Origin: Parvibaculum sp963696585
GTDB taxonomy: Bacteria > Pseudomonadota > Alphaproteobacteria > Parvibaculales > Parvibaculaceae
NCBI GenBank assembly: GCA_963696585.1
Contig: CAVOKW010000010.1
Span: 1-64,000 of the forward strand
Direction: 5' to 3'
DNA length: 64,000 bases
Under the pieces are notes generated by a model. That model had not been told where the DNA came from. It ran no database searches and was given only the letters and a program-made list of their open reading frames with translations. This document shows, one piece after another, positions 16,273 through 24,260 of the stretch. Position numbers and translations under genes: made by a program. Position 1 is the first letter of the stretch, and each line of letters opens with the position of its first letter.

Positions 16273-18495
16273 ATGGCGCAACCATCAATCAAAAGATGGC
16301 CAATTGCGGTCAATGCGGCGGCATTGCTGGTCGTGGCGGGCGTTATCGTCGGGCAGTTTGTCGGGGGCGAAAGCAGGGCACCTGAGGCGACGGCACCCGA
16401 AATGGCCGCGGATATACCGGCAGCGGCCAATACGCCCGGCAATATTCCCGGCAATATTCCCGGCAATATTGACGAAGCACGTATCATCAATGCCGATCAG
16501 GACCCGGGTGACTGGCTTGCCCATGGCCGCACCTATGATGAGCAGCGCTTCTCGCCGCTCGATCAGATCAATGACGCGAATGTTGGCCAGCTTGGCCTTG
16601 CCTGGTCCTACGACACGAGCACGACGCGCGGTCTCGAAGCCTCGCCCATCATTGTCGATGGCGTGATGTATGCCTCGCTCAGTTGGGGTATCACCGTGGC
16701 GCTTGATGCCAAGACAGGCGAAGAGCTTTGGCGCTTCGACCCGGAAGTTCCCGGTGAATGGGGCCGTTATGGCTGCTGCGACGTCGTCAATCGCGGTGTC
16801 GCCGTCTGGAAGGGCAAGGTTTATGTCGCCAGCTTTGATGGTCGCCTTTTTGCGCTCAATGCAAAAGACGGCACCAAGGTCTGGGATGTCAACACGGTTC
16901 CCGGCGCCCCTTATACCTCGACAGGCGCGCCACGCGTCATCAAGGGCAAGGTCATCATCGGCAATGGCGGTGGCGAATATGGCGTGCGCGGTTACATAAC
17001 AGCCTATGACGCTGAAACCGGTGCCCAAGCCTGGCGCTTCTATACGGTGCCCGGCGATCCATCTTTGCCGGTTGAAAATCCCGAACTCACACAGGCCATT
17101 CCGACATGGAAGGGTGGTGAGTGGTGGAAGGTTGGCGGCGGCGGCACAGCCTGGGACTCGATGGTCTATGACCCGGCGCTCAATACGCTTTATGTCGGCA
17201 CCGGCAATGGCTCACCCTGGACACGCACGATCCGATCACCAGGTGGCGGCGACAATCTTTATCTGTCCTCCATCCTCGCGCTTGATCCCGATACCGGCAA
17301 AATGAAGTGGTATTACCAGGAAACGCCGGGCGACAATTGGGACTACACCGCGACGCAGCCCCTGATGCTTGCGACCCTGCCGATCGATGGCAAGGACCGC
17401 AAGGTCATCATGCAGGCGCCGAAGAATGGTTTCTTCTATGTGCTGGATCGCGAGACGGGCGAATTGCTCTCGGCCAAGCCTTTCGTCACGACGACATGGG
17501 CAAGCTCGGTTGACATGACAACGGGGCGTCCGGTTGAAACGGGCAAGGGAGAGTATGACAGCGCAACGCAATTCGTGCTGCCATCCGCCAATGGGGGTCA
17601 CAACTGGCACCCCATGGCCTATAGCCCGAAGACGGGCCTTGTTTATTTGCCGACACAGGATATTGCCGGCATCTACTCGCTTTCCGAGCAATATAAAAAG
17701 ACCGGCACTTTCCCGATCGAGAAAAACTGGTGGAACCCCGGTCTTGACTGGGCGGCCTATATCGATGCGATCAATGCCTTGCCTGAAATTCCGACAAGCC
17801 ATGGCTTCCTGAAGGCATGGGATCCCGTCACCAGCACGGTGAAGTGGCAGGTTGAATATCCCGCCCCGCTCAATGGCGGCGTGCTGGCGACGGCTGGCAA
17901 TCTGGTTTTTCAGGGCACGGCGGACGGTTTCCTCTATGCCTATAAGGCCGACACAGGCGAGAAGGTCTGGGAACAGAATATCCAGACCGGCATCGTCGCA
18001 CCGCCCGTCACCTATATGATCGATGGCGAGCAGTATATTGCCGTGCTGGCGGGCTGGGGCGGCGTCAACATTGTCTCGGGCGATGCGCGCACCTCTGCGG
18101 CGGCCAAATATGGCAATGATGGCCGTCTGCTGGTCTTCAAGATCGGGGCGCAGGAAGAACTGCCGAAACTGGCGATGCGTGACCAGGCCATTCCGGAATG
18201 GCCAGCCCTGAGTGCGGATGCAGCGACATTGCGCAAGGGTGAGGTTTCCTTCATGGCGCATTGCATGGCGTGTCACGGCGTACTTGCCGTGTCGACCGGC
18301 ATCACGCCGGACCTTCGCCGCATGAACGAGAATACGCGCGCGCATTTCCTCGACATCGTGCGCGAGGGCATGCTCAAGGATAATGGCATGGCGAGCTTTG
18401 GCGACCTCATCGATGAGGATGAGGCCAGGGCGATCTTGTCCTATATCCAGAAGCGGGCCCTGGAAGACAGGGCGCGGCAGCAGCCGACGAACTGA
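16273..18495 (+). CDS. PQQ-dependent alcohol dehydrogenase with C-terminal cytochrome c (quinohaemoprotein type)
   Basis: A 740-residue periplasmic quinohaemoprotein that oxidises primary alcohols and passes electrons through its own haem. Residues 8-30 form an uncleaved-looking membrane anchor or signal. Residues 55-66 are a GNIP repeat linker. The beta-propeller follows, with the vicinal disulphide CC at 168-169 (GCCDVVNRG), repeated W-docking motifs (VALDAKTGEELWRFDPE, ALDPDTGKMKWYYQE), and catalytic Asp in GDNWDYTATQPL. The residue two after that Asp is Thr rather than Asp, which favours a calcium over a lanthanide enzyme. The tail has one CMACH haem motif. ATG 16273 has a G7 run two bases upstream. 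Closest class: ethanol dehydrogenase type II. Confidence 0.92.
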   Translation: MAQPSIKRWPIAVNAAALLVVAGVIVGQFVGGESRAPEATAPEMAADIPAAANTPGNIPGNIPGNIDEARIINADQDPGDWLAHGRTYDEQRFSPLDQINDANVGQLGLAWSYDTSTTRGLEASPIIVDGVMYASLSWGITVALDAKTGEELWRFDPEVPGEWGRYGCCDVVNRGVAVWKGKVYVASFDGRLFALNAKDGTKVWDVNTVPGAPYTSTGAPRVIKGKVIIGNGGGEYGVRGYITAYDAETGAQAWRFYTVPGDPSLPVENPELTQAIPTWKGGEWWKVGGGGTAWDSMVYDPALNTLYVGTGNGSPWTRTIRSPGGGDNLYLSSILALDPDTGKMKWYYQETPGDNWDYTATQPLMLATLPIDGKDRKVIMQAPKNGFFYVLDRETGELLSAKPFVTTTWASSVDMTTGRPVETGKGEYDSATQFVLPSANGGHNWHPMAYSPKTGLVYLPTQDIAGIYSLSEQYKKTGTFPIEKNWWNPGLDWAAYIDAINALPEIPTSHGFLKAWDPVTSTVKWQVEYPAPLNGGVLATAGNLVFQGTADGFLYAYKADTGEKVWEQNIQTGIVAPPVTYMIDGEQYIAVLAGWGGVNIVSGDARTSAAAKYGNDGRLLVFKIGAQEELPKLAMRDQAIPEWPALSADAATLRKGEVSFMAHCMACHGVLAVSTGITPDLRRMNENTRAHFLDIVREGMLKDNGMASFGDLIDEDEARAILSYIQKRALEDRARQQPTN
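16435..16470 (+). repeat. Three perfect tandem copies of a 12-bp unit inside the PQQ dehydrogenase gene
   Basis: CCCGGCAATATT occurs at 16435-16446, 16447-16458 and 16459-16470. Each copy encodes PGNI, extending the linker between the membrane anchor and the propeller. In-frame units of 12 bp allow length change without frameshift. Confidence 0.95.
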
Positions 18496-18514
18496 TCTGC
18501 TTGACGAAGCAACA

Positions 18515-18547
18515 AACCCCGGCGGGAAACTGCCGGGGTTTTATTTT
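18515..18547 (+). terminator. Intrinsic terminator after the PQQ dehydrogenase gene
   Basis: AACCCCGGC (18515-18523) and GCCGGGGTT (18532-18540) form a 9-bp stem with an 8-nt loop, followed by TTATTTT. It overlaps the 3' end of the convergent amidase gene and could serve both strands, though the T-run favours the plus strand. Confidence 0.88.
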
Positions 18548-19908
18548 GTCAGGGCGTCTTCCATGGCGAGCGCCAGCGAGAGGAGTTTTTGCTCCGTATA
18601 TGGAGAAGACTGCAACATCAAGCCGACCGGTATGCCGCAGGCGTCATAGCCGACGGGTAAGGTGATGGCGCAAAGACCGAGCTGGTTGCCCATGGTCGTG
18701 TTGCGCAGAGCTTCAAGATTTGCCTTGAAATAATCCGGTCCGCCTTCAATGAGTGCGGCGATGGGTGGCGGGGTAATCCGTACTGTTGGCAGAAGCACAC
18801 CATCATAACCGGCCGTGGCTGCCAGATAGCGCGCCGCAATCGCGCGCCGCGCCTGATCCGCCGCGACGAGATCGACGCCGCGCAGTTTTTCACCCGCCAG
18901 CACGCGGGCATGAACGGGCGGGAAAATCATCTCGCCATGGGCTTCAAGCATCTCATGCCAATTGGCATAGGCTTCGGCGACAAGGCGGCTCTTGCCTGGC
19001 GCCCAGGCGAGCGCATTGATGTCATCAAGTTCCGGCAAGGGCGCTTCAATGATGCGGGCACCGGCATGGATGAGGCGGCGGATCGCCTCGTCAAGGGCCT
19101 GTGCTATGCCTTCATCAAGCCCGGACCAGGCGACACCGCCGGGCAGGAGAAAGACGGCTTGCGCGAGATCGGCTTTCTCAATCGGGCGGTATTTCTGGCC
19201 GCCCAGCACACTCAGCATGGCGCCTGCATCCGCGACATCCTTTGTGAGCGGCCCCACACTGTCGAAGCTCTGGCTCAGGGGCAGCGCGCCATCAAGCGGC
19301 AACAGGCCCGACGTGGTCTTGAGGCCGACAAGACCATTCCATGCGGCGGGGATGCGGACCGAGCCGCCCGTGTCCGTACCGATGGCGGCGGCACAATAGC
19401 CCCCCGCCACAGAAATCGCCGCGCCTGCGGAAGAACCGCCGGGCACGCGCTCGATCCGGTCATCAAAGGCATTGGCGGGCGTGCCGAAATGCGGATTGAT
19501 GCCAAGGCCGGAAAAGGCAAGCTCGGTCATGTTGGTCTTGCCGATGGCGATCAGACCGGCGCGGCTGCCGCGTGCCAGCACGTCGGCATCCTGCGTCGGC
19601 ACACGGGTTTTCAGCGGCAGGGTGCCTGCGGCGGTTGGCGTCCCGGCGCTGTCGAAAAGGTCTTTCCAGCTCACCGGCACGCCATCCAGCGGGTGCCGCC
19701 GCAAGCCTGATCTGGCGCGTCGAGAGGCGGCGTCCGCTTCGGCCAGCGCGCGCGTCTCCATCACCTGCGAAAAAACACGCCGGTCAGAATCCGCGTTGCG
19801 GATTGCTTCAAGCGAGGTTCGCGCCAGATCGCGCGGATCGAGCTTGCCACTTTCGATCGCATGTCCAAGCTCAAGGGCTGTCTTGCCGGCATCTTGCTTG
19901 CGGGTCAC
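18541..19908 (-). CDS. Amidase (amidase signature family)
   Basis: A 455-residue hydrolase of the amidase signature family. The Ser-cis-Ser-Lys machinery is visible: Lys in DGVPVSWKDLFDSAGTPTAAG, and the glycine/serine stretch GGSSAGAAISVAGGY followed by AIGTDTGGSVRIPAAWNGLVG. The substrate cannot be told; related enzymes act on aliphatic or aryl amides, allophanate or carbamoyl compounds. It starts at GTG 19908 with AGGA five bases upstream and is divergent from the ubiH-type gene. It is not the GatA of a GatCAB complex: no gatB or gatC is beside it. Confidence 0.88.
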   Translation of the reverse strand: MTRKQDAGKTALELGHAIESGKLDPRDLARTSLEAIRNADSDRRVFSQVMETRALAEADAASRRARSGLRRHPLDGVPVSWKDLFDSAGTPTAAGTLPLKTRVPTQDADVLARGSRAGLIAIGKTNMTELAFSGLGINPHFGTPANAFDDRIERVPGGSSAGAAISVAGGYCAAAIGTDTGGSVRIPAAWNGLVGLKTTSGLLPLDGALPLSQSFDSVGPLTKDVADAGAMLSVLGGQKYRPIEKADLAQAVFLLPGGVAWSGLDEGIAQALDEAIRRLIHAGARIIEAPLPELDDINALAWAPGKSRLVAEAYANWHEMLEAHGEMIFPPVHARVLAGEKLRGVDLVAADQARRAIAARYLAATAGYDGVLLPTVRITPPPIAALIEGGPDYFKANLEALRNTTMGNQLGLCAITLPVGYDACGIPVGLMLQSSPYTEQKLLSLALAMEDALTK

Positions 19909-20054
19909 GGGAATCCTGCCTTTCGCGCGGTCTCAGCGCCATGCGTGACAGAATAGGCAGGGCGGCGCCTTGCGTCTATCTGTCCCGCCAAAACCCGGAT
20001 GAGGCTTGCGGGCGAGGCTGGACATTCGCCCCGTGCCGGACGATGTTTCTTGCC

Positions 20055-21284
20055 ATGAGCGAGACTTATGAAAGCGATGTCCTGATTGTTGGCGGGGGTC
20101 TTGTCGGCCTGCCGCTGGCGCTGGCGCTGGCCAAGGGCGGGCTTGAGGTGATCGTTGTCGATAGCCTTGATCCCGCGACGGTCACGGCGGCGGGATTTGA
20201 CGGCCGCGTCTCGGCGATTGCCTTTGCCTCCTGTCGCATGTTTGCCGAATTGGGAATCACGCCGCATCTCAAGGGCCAGATGCAGCCGATCAATGACATC
20301 ATCGTGTCGGATGGGCGGGTGCGTGAAGGGGCGTCGGCGACGTTCCTGCATTTTGATCATCAGGAAATCGGCGACGAGCCGCTCGGCCATCTGATCGAGA
20401 ACCGCCACATCCGCATCGCGTTGCAAAAGGCCGTTGAAGCCGAACCGCGCATTCGGTTGATTGCGCCCCTGGCGGTCAGGCATGTTGCCTATGGTGCGAA
20501 GGCGGTGGCGACGCTTGCCGATGGGTCAACCGTTTCGGCGTCCTTGTGCCTTGCGGCGGATGGCCGTGGCTCGCCGACGCGCGAGGCGGCAGGCATCAAG
20601 TCGATCGGTTGGAGCTACCATCAGACCGGCATCGTCACAACGGTCGAACATGAATTGCCGCATGAAGGCATCGCACAGGAATATTTCCTGCCCGGCGGCC
20701 CTTTTGCCATTCTGCCGATGACGGGCAACCGCGCCTCGCTTGTCTGGACGGAGCGCACGGCGGATGCCAAGGCGCTGATGGCGCTTGAGGCGCCGCGCTT
20801 TGCGCAGGAGATGCGCGCGCGGTTTGGTGATTATCTTGGCGCCTGTCAACCTGTCGGTCCGCGCTGGTCCTATCCGCTGACCTTGCAGCTCGCGCGCGAC
20901 TATGTGCGGCCGCGTCTGGCGCTGGTGGGTGACGCCGCGCATGGCATTCATCCGATTGCCGGGCAGGGGCTCAATCTCGGTCTGCGGGATGTTGCCGCTG
21001 CGGCGGAGGTTGTGGTTGATGCCGCGCGTCTCGGCCTCGACATCGGCTCACTGACAGTGCTCGAAAATTACCAGCGCTGGCGTCGTTTCGACAATGTGGC
21101 GCTGTCACTGATGATGGATGGCATGAACCGCCTTTTCTCCAATGACATTGGCCCCTTGCGTCTGGTGCGTGATCTTGGAATCGGGATCGTCAATGAAATC
21201 GGTCCGATGCGCCGCCTGTTCATGCGCCATGCGGGCGGCGTTGTCGGCGACCTGCCGCGTCTGCTGCGCGGCGAGGCGATCTAG
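20055..21284 (+). CDS. ubiH: FAD-dependent ubiquinone-biosynthesis hydroxylase (UbiH/UbiF/VisC family)
   Basis: A 409-residue flavoprotein monooxygenase. Motifs: GxGxxG at the N-terminus (DVLIVGGGLVGLPLALAL), the DG fold motif CLAADGRGSPTREAAGI, and the second FAD motif LALVGDAAHGIHPIAGQGLN, all diagnostic for the UbiH/COQ6 group that hydroxylates the ubiquinone ring. The exact ring position is not readable because UbiH, UbiF, UbiI and UbiL look alike. Start ATG 20055 (an in-frame ATG at 20043 is possible; neither has a strong ribosome site). Its stop overlaps the convergent DUF971 gene by 4 bp. Confidence 0.88.
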   Translation: MSETYESDVLIVGGGLVGLPLALALAKGGLEVIVVDSLDPATVTAAGFDGRVSAIAFASCRMFAELGITPHLKGQMQPINDIIVSDGRVREGASATFLHFDHQEIGDEPLGHLIENRHIRIALQKAVEAEPRIRLIAPLAVRHVAYGAKAVATLADGSTVSASLCLAADGRGSPTREAAGIKSIGWSYHQTGIVTTVEHELPHEGIAQEYFLPGGPFAILPMTGNRASLVWTERTADAKALMALEAPRFAQEMRARFGDYLGACQPVGPRWSYPLTLQLARDYVRPRLALVGDAAHGIHPIAGQGLNLGLRDVAAAAEVVVDAARLGLDIGSLTVLENYQRWRRFDNVALSLMMDGMNRLFSNDIGPLRLVRDLGIGIVNEIGPMRRLFMRHAGGVVGDLPRLLRGEAI

Positions 21285-21652
21285 TCGCGCGAGAGGCCAT
21301 CGCGCGCCAGCGCCATCAGATAATCCGTCCAGATCTTGTCCTGATCGCGACCGAGGCGATAAAGCGTTTCCCAAGTATAAAGCCCACTGTCATGACCATC
21401 ATCGAAAATGATGCGCAGCGCATAATTGCCGACGGGCTCGACGCCTGAAAAACCGATATGGCGCATGCCGCCGAGTGTTTTCTTTTGCCCCGCGCCGTGA
21501 CCCTGCACTTCGGCGCTCGGGCTTTCGACGCGCAGATATTCGGCAGGCAGGCAATAGGTCACGCCATCCTCGAATGTCACTTCGAGAAGGCGCTGCGATT
21601 TCTTGAGCGTGATATCGGTGGGCCAGATGCTTGCCATGTGTGGCGCGGTCAT
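21281..21652 (-). CDS. DUF971 (gamma-butyrobetaine hydroxylase-like N-terminal domain) protein
   Basis: A 123-residue protein consisting of one DUF971 domain: WPTDITLKKSQRLLEVTFEDG ends with the strand pair, then YCLPAEYLRVESPSAEVQGHG, and the closing GNYALRIIFDDGHDSGLYTW ETLY motif. In several bacteria such domains occur alone or near Fe-S carrier genes (ApbC/Mrp), suggesting a role in iron-sulphur handling, but this is not proven. It ends the cnoX / LON-domain / Trm112 / DUF971 row, its start overlapping the Trm112 gene by 4 bp. Confidence 0.85.
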   Translation of the reverse strand: MTAPHMASIWPTDITLKKSQRLLEVTFEDGVTYCLPAEYLRVESPSAEVQGHGAGQKKTLGGMRHIGFSGVEPVGNYALRIIFDDGHDSGLYTWETLYRLGRDQDKIWTDYLMALARDGLSRD

Positions 21653-21861
21653 TCGTCGTCGAGCGAGCGGGCCTCATCGACCAGCATGATCGGAATGCCG
21701 TCGCGGATCGGAAAGGCAAGGCGCGCTTTTTCCGAGACCAGTTCCTGGCGCTCGCGGTCATAGCTCAGTGTCGTCTTGGTCAGCGGGCAGACCAGGATTT
21801 CCAGCAGCTTCGGGTCGACTTCCATTTTTGCCGGGCGGGCGGCGGGGGCGGTTTCGGTCAT
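21649..21861 (-). CDS. Trm112-family small protein (UPF0434)
   Basis: A 70-residue protein with the Trm112 core DPKLLEILVCPLTKTTLSYD ... FPIRDGIPIMLVDEAR. Only one Cys (ILVCPLTKT) remains of the zinc-ribbon pattern, as in many proteobacterial YcaR-like proteins. Eukaryotic Trm112 activates methyltransferases; the bacterial role is unsettled. Coupled to the DUF971 gene downstream and 17 bp after the LON-domain gene. Confidence 0.85.
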   Translation of the reverse strand: MTETAPAARPAKMEVDPKLLEILVCPLTKTTLSYDRERQELVSEKARLAFPIRDGIPIMLVDEARSLDDE

Positions 21862-21878
21862 GGTCGGCTTTCTATGCG

Positions 21879-22571
21879 CTATTGGACGGGCGTATCTGAT
21901 TGCGAGAGCTGCGCCAGGGCTTGTTCGGTAATGGCGATCAGCATCTGATTGCGGTCTTCGAGGGTTTTGGCTTCCAGCAGGGCCTGTTTTTCGCGCGGGC
22001 CATAGGGGCTCACCATGCTCAGCGAGTTGACGAGCATTTCATTGCCTGATGCCTTGATCGTGCGCCAGTCGGCTTGCAGCCCATGCGTGTCGAGATAATC
22101 CCGCAGGATTTCGAGCAGACGCTCGCGGCTCACCTCTTCCCCTCCATAGCCTGCGATCAGGTCCTCGGCATAAGGTGCCCAATCCACCTCGCATTGGCGA
22201 TAGGGGGTGAGCGTGTCAAGCTCGCGTCTGATTTCGAAACGGGCAATGCCTGTGAGTGTGATGAGCAAACGACCATCGCCGGTTTCGGCAAAGGATGTCA
22301 GACGGCCTGCACCGCCCACCTTGCAAAGTTTCGGTCTGGTGTCGCTCATGCGCGCGGCGGCTATTGCCTCGTCGCCATCGGGCTGCACCATGCCGATGAT
22401 ACGATTGCCACGCAGCGCGTCATCGATCATTTTCAGATAGCGCGGCTCGAAGATATTGAGCGGCAATTGGCAGCGCGGCAGAAGCACCGCACCCCCCAGC
22501 GGGAAAACCGGAATGACGCCGGGCAGGTCCTCGGTCGTGCGATATTGGCCGGTCAGTTCCATGGCTTCCAT
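21879..22571 (-). CDS. LON-protease substrate-binding-domain protein (PUA-like, no protease)
   Basis: A 230-residue protein with only the LON N-terminal domain: VIPVFPLGGAVLLPRCQLPL NIFEPRYLKMIDD, then IGMVQPD and GGAGRLTSFAETGDGRLLIT. No AAA or protease domain. The second half is helical (EEVSRERLLEILRDYLDTHG). Such stand-alone domains follow cnoX in many alphaproteobacteria and may bind unfolded proteins; the role is not established. Starts 5 bp after the cnoX stop. Confidence 0.87.
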   Translation of the reverse strand: MEAMELTGQYRTTEDLPGVIPVFPLGGAVLLPRCQLPLNIFEPRYLKMIDDALRGNRIIGMVQPDGDEAIAAARMSDTRPKLCKVGGAGRLTSFAETGDGRLLITLTGIARFEIRRELDTLTPYRQCEVDWAPYAEDLIAGYGGEEVSRERLLEILRDYLDTHGLQADWRTIKASGNEMLVNSLSMVSPYGPREKQALLEAKTLEDRNQMLIAITEQALAQLSQSDTPVQ

Positions 22572-22576
22572 TTGTC

Positions 22577-23488
22577 CTAGCTAAACAGCAGCGAGGAAAG
22601 GCGACGACGACCACTCAAAGTGGCCTCGTCCTTTGGCCCATAGGCTTCAAAGAACTCGACCAGCTGTTTGCGCGCGGCTTCGTCATTCCATTTGCGGTCA
22701 TATTCGATGATACGCAACAGCGCATCGATCGCCCCGTCGCGGTCGCCCTTGGCATTCAGCGCCAAAGCCAGATCGAAGCGGGCCTGATGATCCTTGGGGT
22801 TGGCTTCGAGGCGGGCGAGAAACTCGCTCGTGTCGCCCAGCTCGGCGGCCTTCTCGGCCAGCGAGAGCGAGGCCTCCACGGCCTTGATCCCGGCATCGCT
22901 GCGCGCATCCGGCCGCACAAGGGCGAGGGTCTGGCGGGCACGCTCAAGATCGCCGGTTTCGATATAGCAGCGCGCCAGGCCAGCCACCGCCCCGGGATGA
23001 CCGGGCTCGTCCTGAATGGCCTGGGCAAAGGCCTGCGCGGCTGTGGCGAGGTCGCCGACGGCCAGTGCGTCGCGGCCCGCTTCAGCCAGCATATCGGCAG
23101 GCGAGGTCGTGTCGCCGCCGAGACGTTCGATAAAGGCGCGGACCTGGCTTTCGGGCAGAGCGCCCATGAAACCGTCAACGGGTTGACCATTTTTGAAGGC
23201 AAAGACGGCCGGGATCGATTGCACGCGCAATTGCTGGGCGACTTCCGGGTAATCGTCGATATTCATTTTGACGAGCCTGACCGCGCCCTTGGCGGCCAGC
23301 ACCGTTTTTTCGAGCACAGGCGTGAGCTGCTTGCAGGGGCCGCACCACGGCGCCCAGAAATCGACGATGACAGGCACCTGCATGGAGGCGTCTATCACAT
23401 CGCGGGCGAAGGTCTGGGTCGTTGTATCCCTGATCAGGTCGCCAGCAGCGGGCGCTTTGCCCGGGGCGTTGCCAAAATTCATTTCCAT
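22577..23488 (-). CDS. cnoX: Thioredoxin-TPR co-chaperone CnoX (YbbN)
   Basis: A 303-residue cytoplasmic protein: an N-terminal thioredoxin domain with active site WAPWCGPCKQL (both cysteines kept, so an active redox form, unlike E. coli SxxC), followed from about 125 by TPR-like helices (GDLATAAQAFAQAIQDEPGH, AGLARCYIETGDLERARQTL, FDLALALNAKGDRDGAIDAL). CnoX holds oxidised proteins for GroEL and DnaK. ATG 23488 (MEMNFGNAPGK) is preferred to an upstream start 15 codons earlier. First gene of the row. Confidence 0.9.
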   Translation of the reverse strand: MEMNFGNAPGKAPAAGDLIRDTTTQTFARDVIDASMQVPVIVDFWAPWCGPCKQLTPVLEKTVLAAKGAVRLVKMNIDDYPEVAQQLRVQSIPAVFAFKNGQPVDGFMGALPESQVRAFIERLGGDTTSPADMLAEAGRDALAVGDLATAAQAFAQAIQDEPGHPGAVAGLARCYIETGDLERARQTLALVRPDARSDAGIKAVEASLSLAEKAAELGDTSEFLARLEANPKDHQARFDLALALNAKGDRDGAIDALLRIIEYDRKWNDEAARKQLVEFFEAYGPKDEATLSGRRRLSSLLFS

Positions 23489-23819
23489 GGTCGAGGCCCT
23501 GTGAAGTGCGGGTTTGTACCCGCTCGCCCTCAATATGGGGCGTCTTGCTGCGAGGACAATGATTTAGCGGCCTTTGCGCCTCGAGGCAAAGGCATCATCA
23601 TCGACATTTGCGGGACAAGGCACATTCGCGCGCTCAAGGGCGCGTGGATACACGAAAAATGGGCACAGGCAATCAGGGCGGCAGGGCATGTCGCAGGGCA
23701 CGTCCTTGACCGGACAATCCGTGGTAAAAGCCTGCCTTTCCCTCTTGCCAAGGCGGAATTGATGGGTCATAACACCGCCTCACAAGCGGTTGGCCGGTTC
23801 CGGTTCGCCGTTACCCAAT
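23489..23819. other. Gene-free stretch between cnoX and tRNA-Gly
   Basis: Several short open frames exist on both strands but none has a ribosome site or a recognisable product. It must hold the promoters of cnoX (minus) and tRNA-Gly (plus). I see no repeat or strong hairpin. Confidence 0.5.
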
Positions 23820-23894
23820 GCGGGCGTAGCTCAGGGGTAGAGCACAACCTTGCCAAGGTTGGGGTCGGGCGTTCGAATCGCCTCGCCCGCTCCA
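23820..23894 (+). tRNA. tRNA-Gly (anticodon GCC)
   Basis: A complete cloverleaf of 75 nt including encoded CCA (23892-23894). Acceptor GCGGGCG pairs with CGCCCGC; the D arm is TAGCTCAGGGGTAGAGCA; the anticodon GCC lies at 23852-23854 in loop TTGCCAA; the T arm has GTTCGAATC. It borders the hipBA region on its left. Confidence 0.98.
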
Positions 23895-23920
23895 GTTTTC
23901 TGCGGAATTTCAAGCAGTCA

Positions 23921-23946
23921 AGCGATCCCAACGGGTCGCTTTTTCT
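23921..23946 (+). terminator. Intrinsic terminator after tRNA-Gly
   Basis: AGCGATCCC (23921-23929) pairs with GGGTCGCT (23933-23940), one bulged T, 3-nt loop, followed by TTTTTCTGTTT. It lies 27 bp past the tRNA CCA. Confidence 0.8.
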
Positions 23947-24045
23947 GTTTATGCGTTCCGAAAAACTACAAAAGCAAGCATCCCGCAAGCCGTGAAAGCC
24001 ACACAATCTGCGGCGTTTGCGGGCCTTTCGGCGGCGGTCACCGGC

Positions 24046-24067
24046 CAATCGGCGCTTTGGGGCGGTT
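24046..24067. repeat. Left copy of an imperfect 22-bp direct repeat flanking hipBA
   Basis: Begins CAATCGGCGCTTT and ends GGTTT; the copy at 26219-26240 matches at 19 of 22 positions, including the first 13 without a break. The two bracket a 2.2-kb segment holding hipBA. The surrounding 23947-24260 has no supported gene. Confidence 0.6.
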
Positions 24068-24260
24068 TTCTGGTGGGATCGAGCTGATCGAAGAGGGGCT
24101 CAAAGCGGATTGCCAGCAGGACACTTGGGCGATGGCCCTGTTGGTGCGCCATTTTGCGGGGCAAGAGACAGATCAAGATCGCGATGCACACCTTGATCCG
24201 TCGGCTCGCAGCATCCCCACGGCCGGATAGTCTTCGTGTCCCTTCGGAAAGCCGTTTCCT

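Noticed and set aside
23949..24191. Minus-strand 80-codon frame after tRNA-Gly
   Set aside because: No ribosome site; it overlaps the tRNA terminator and the direct repeat. Likely non-coding.
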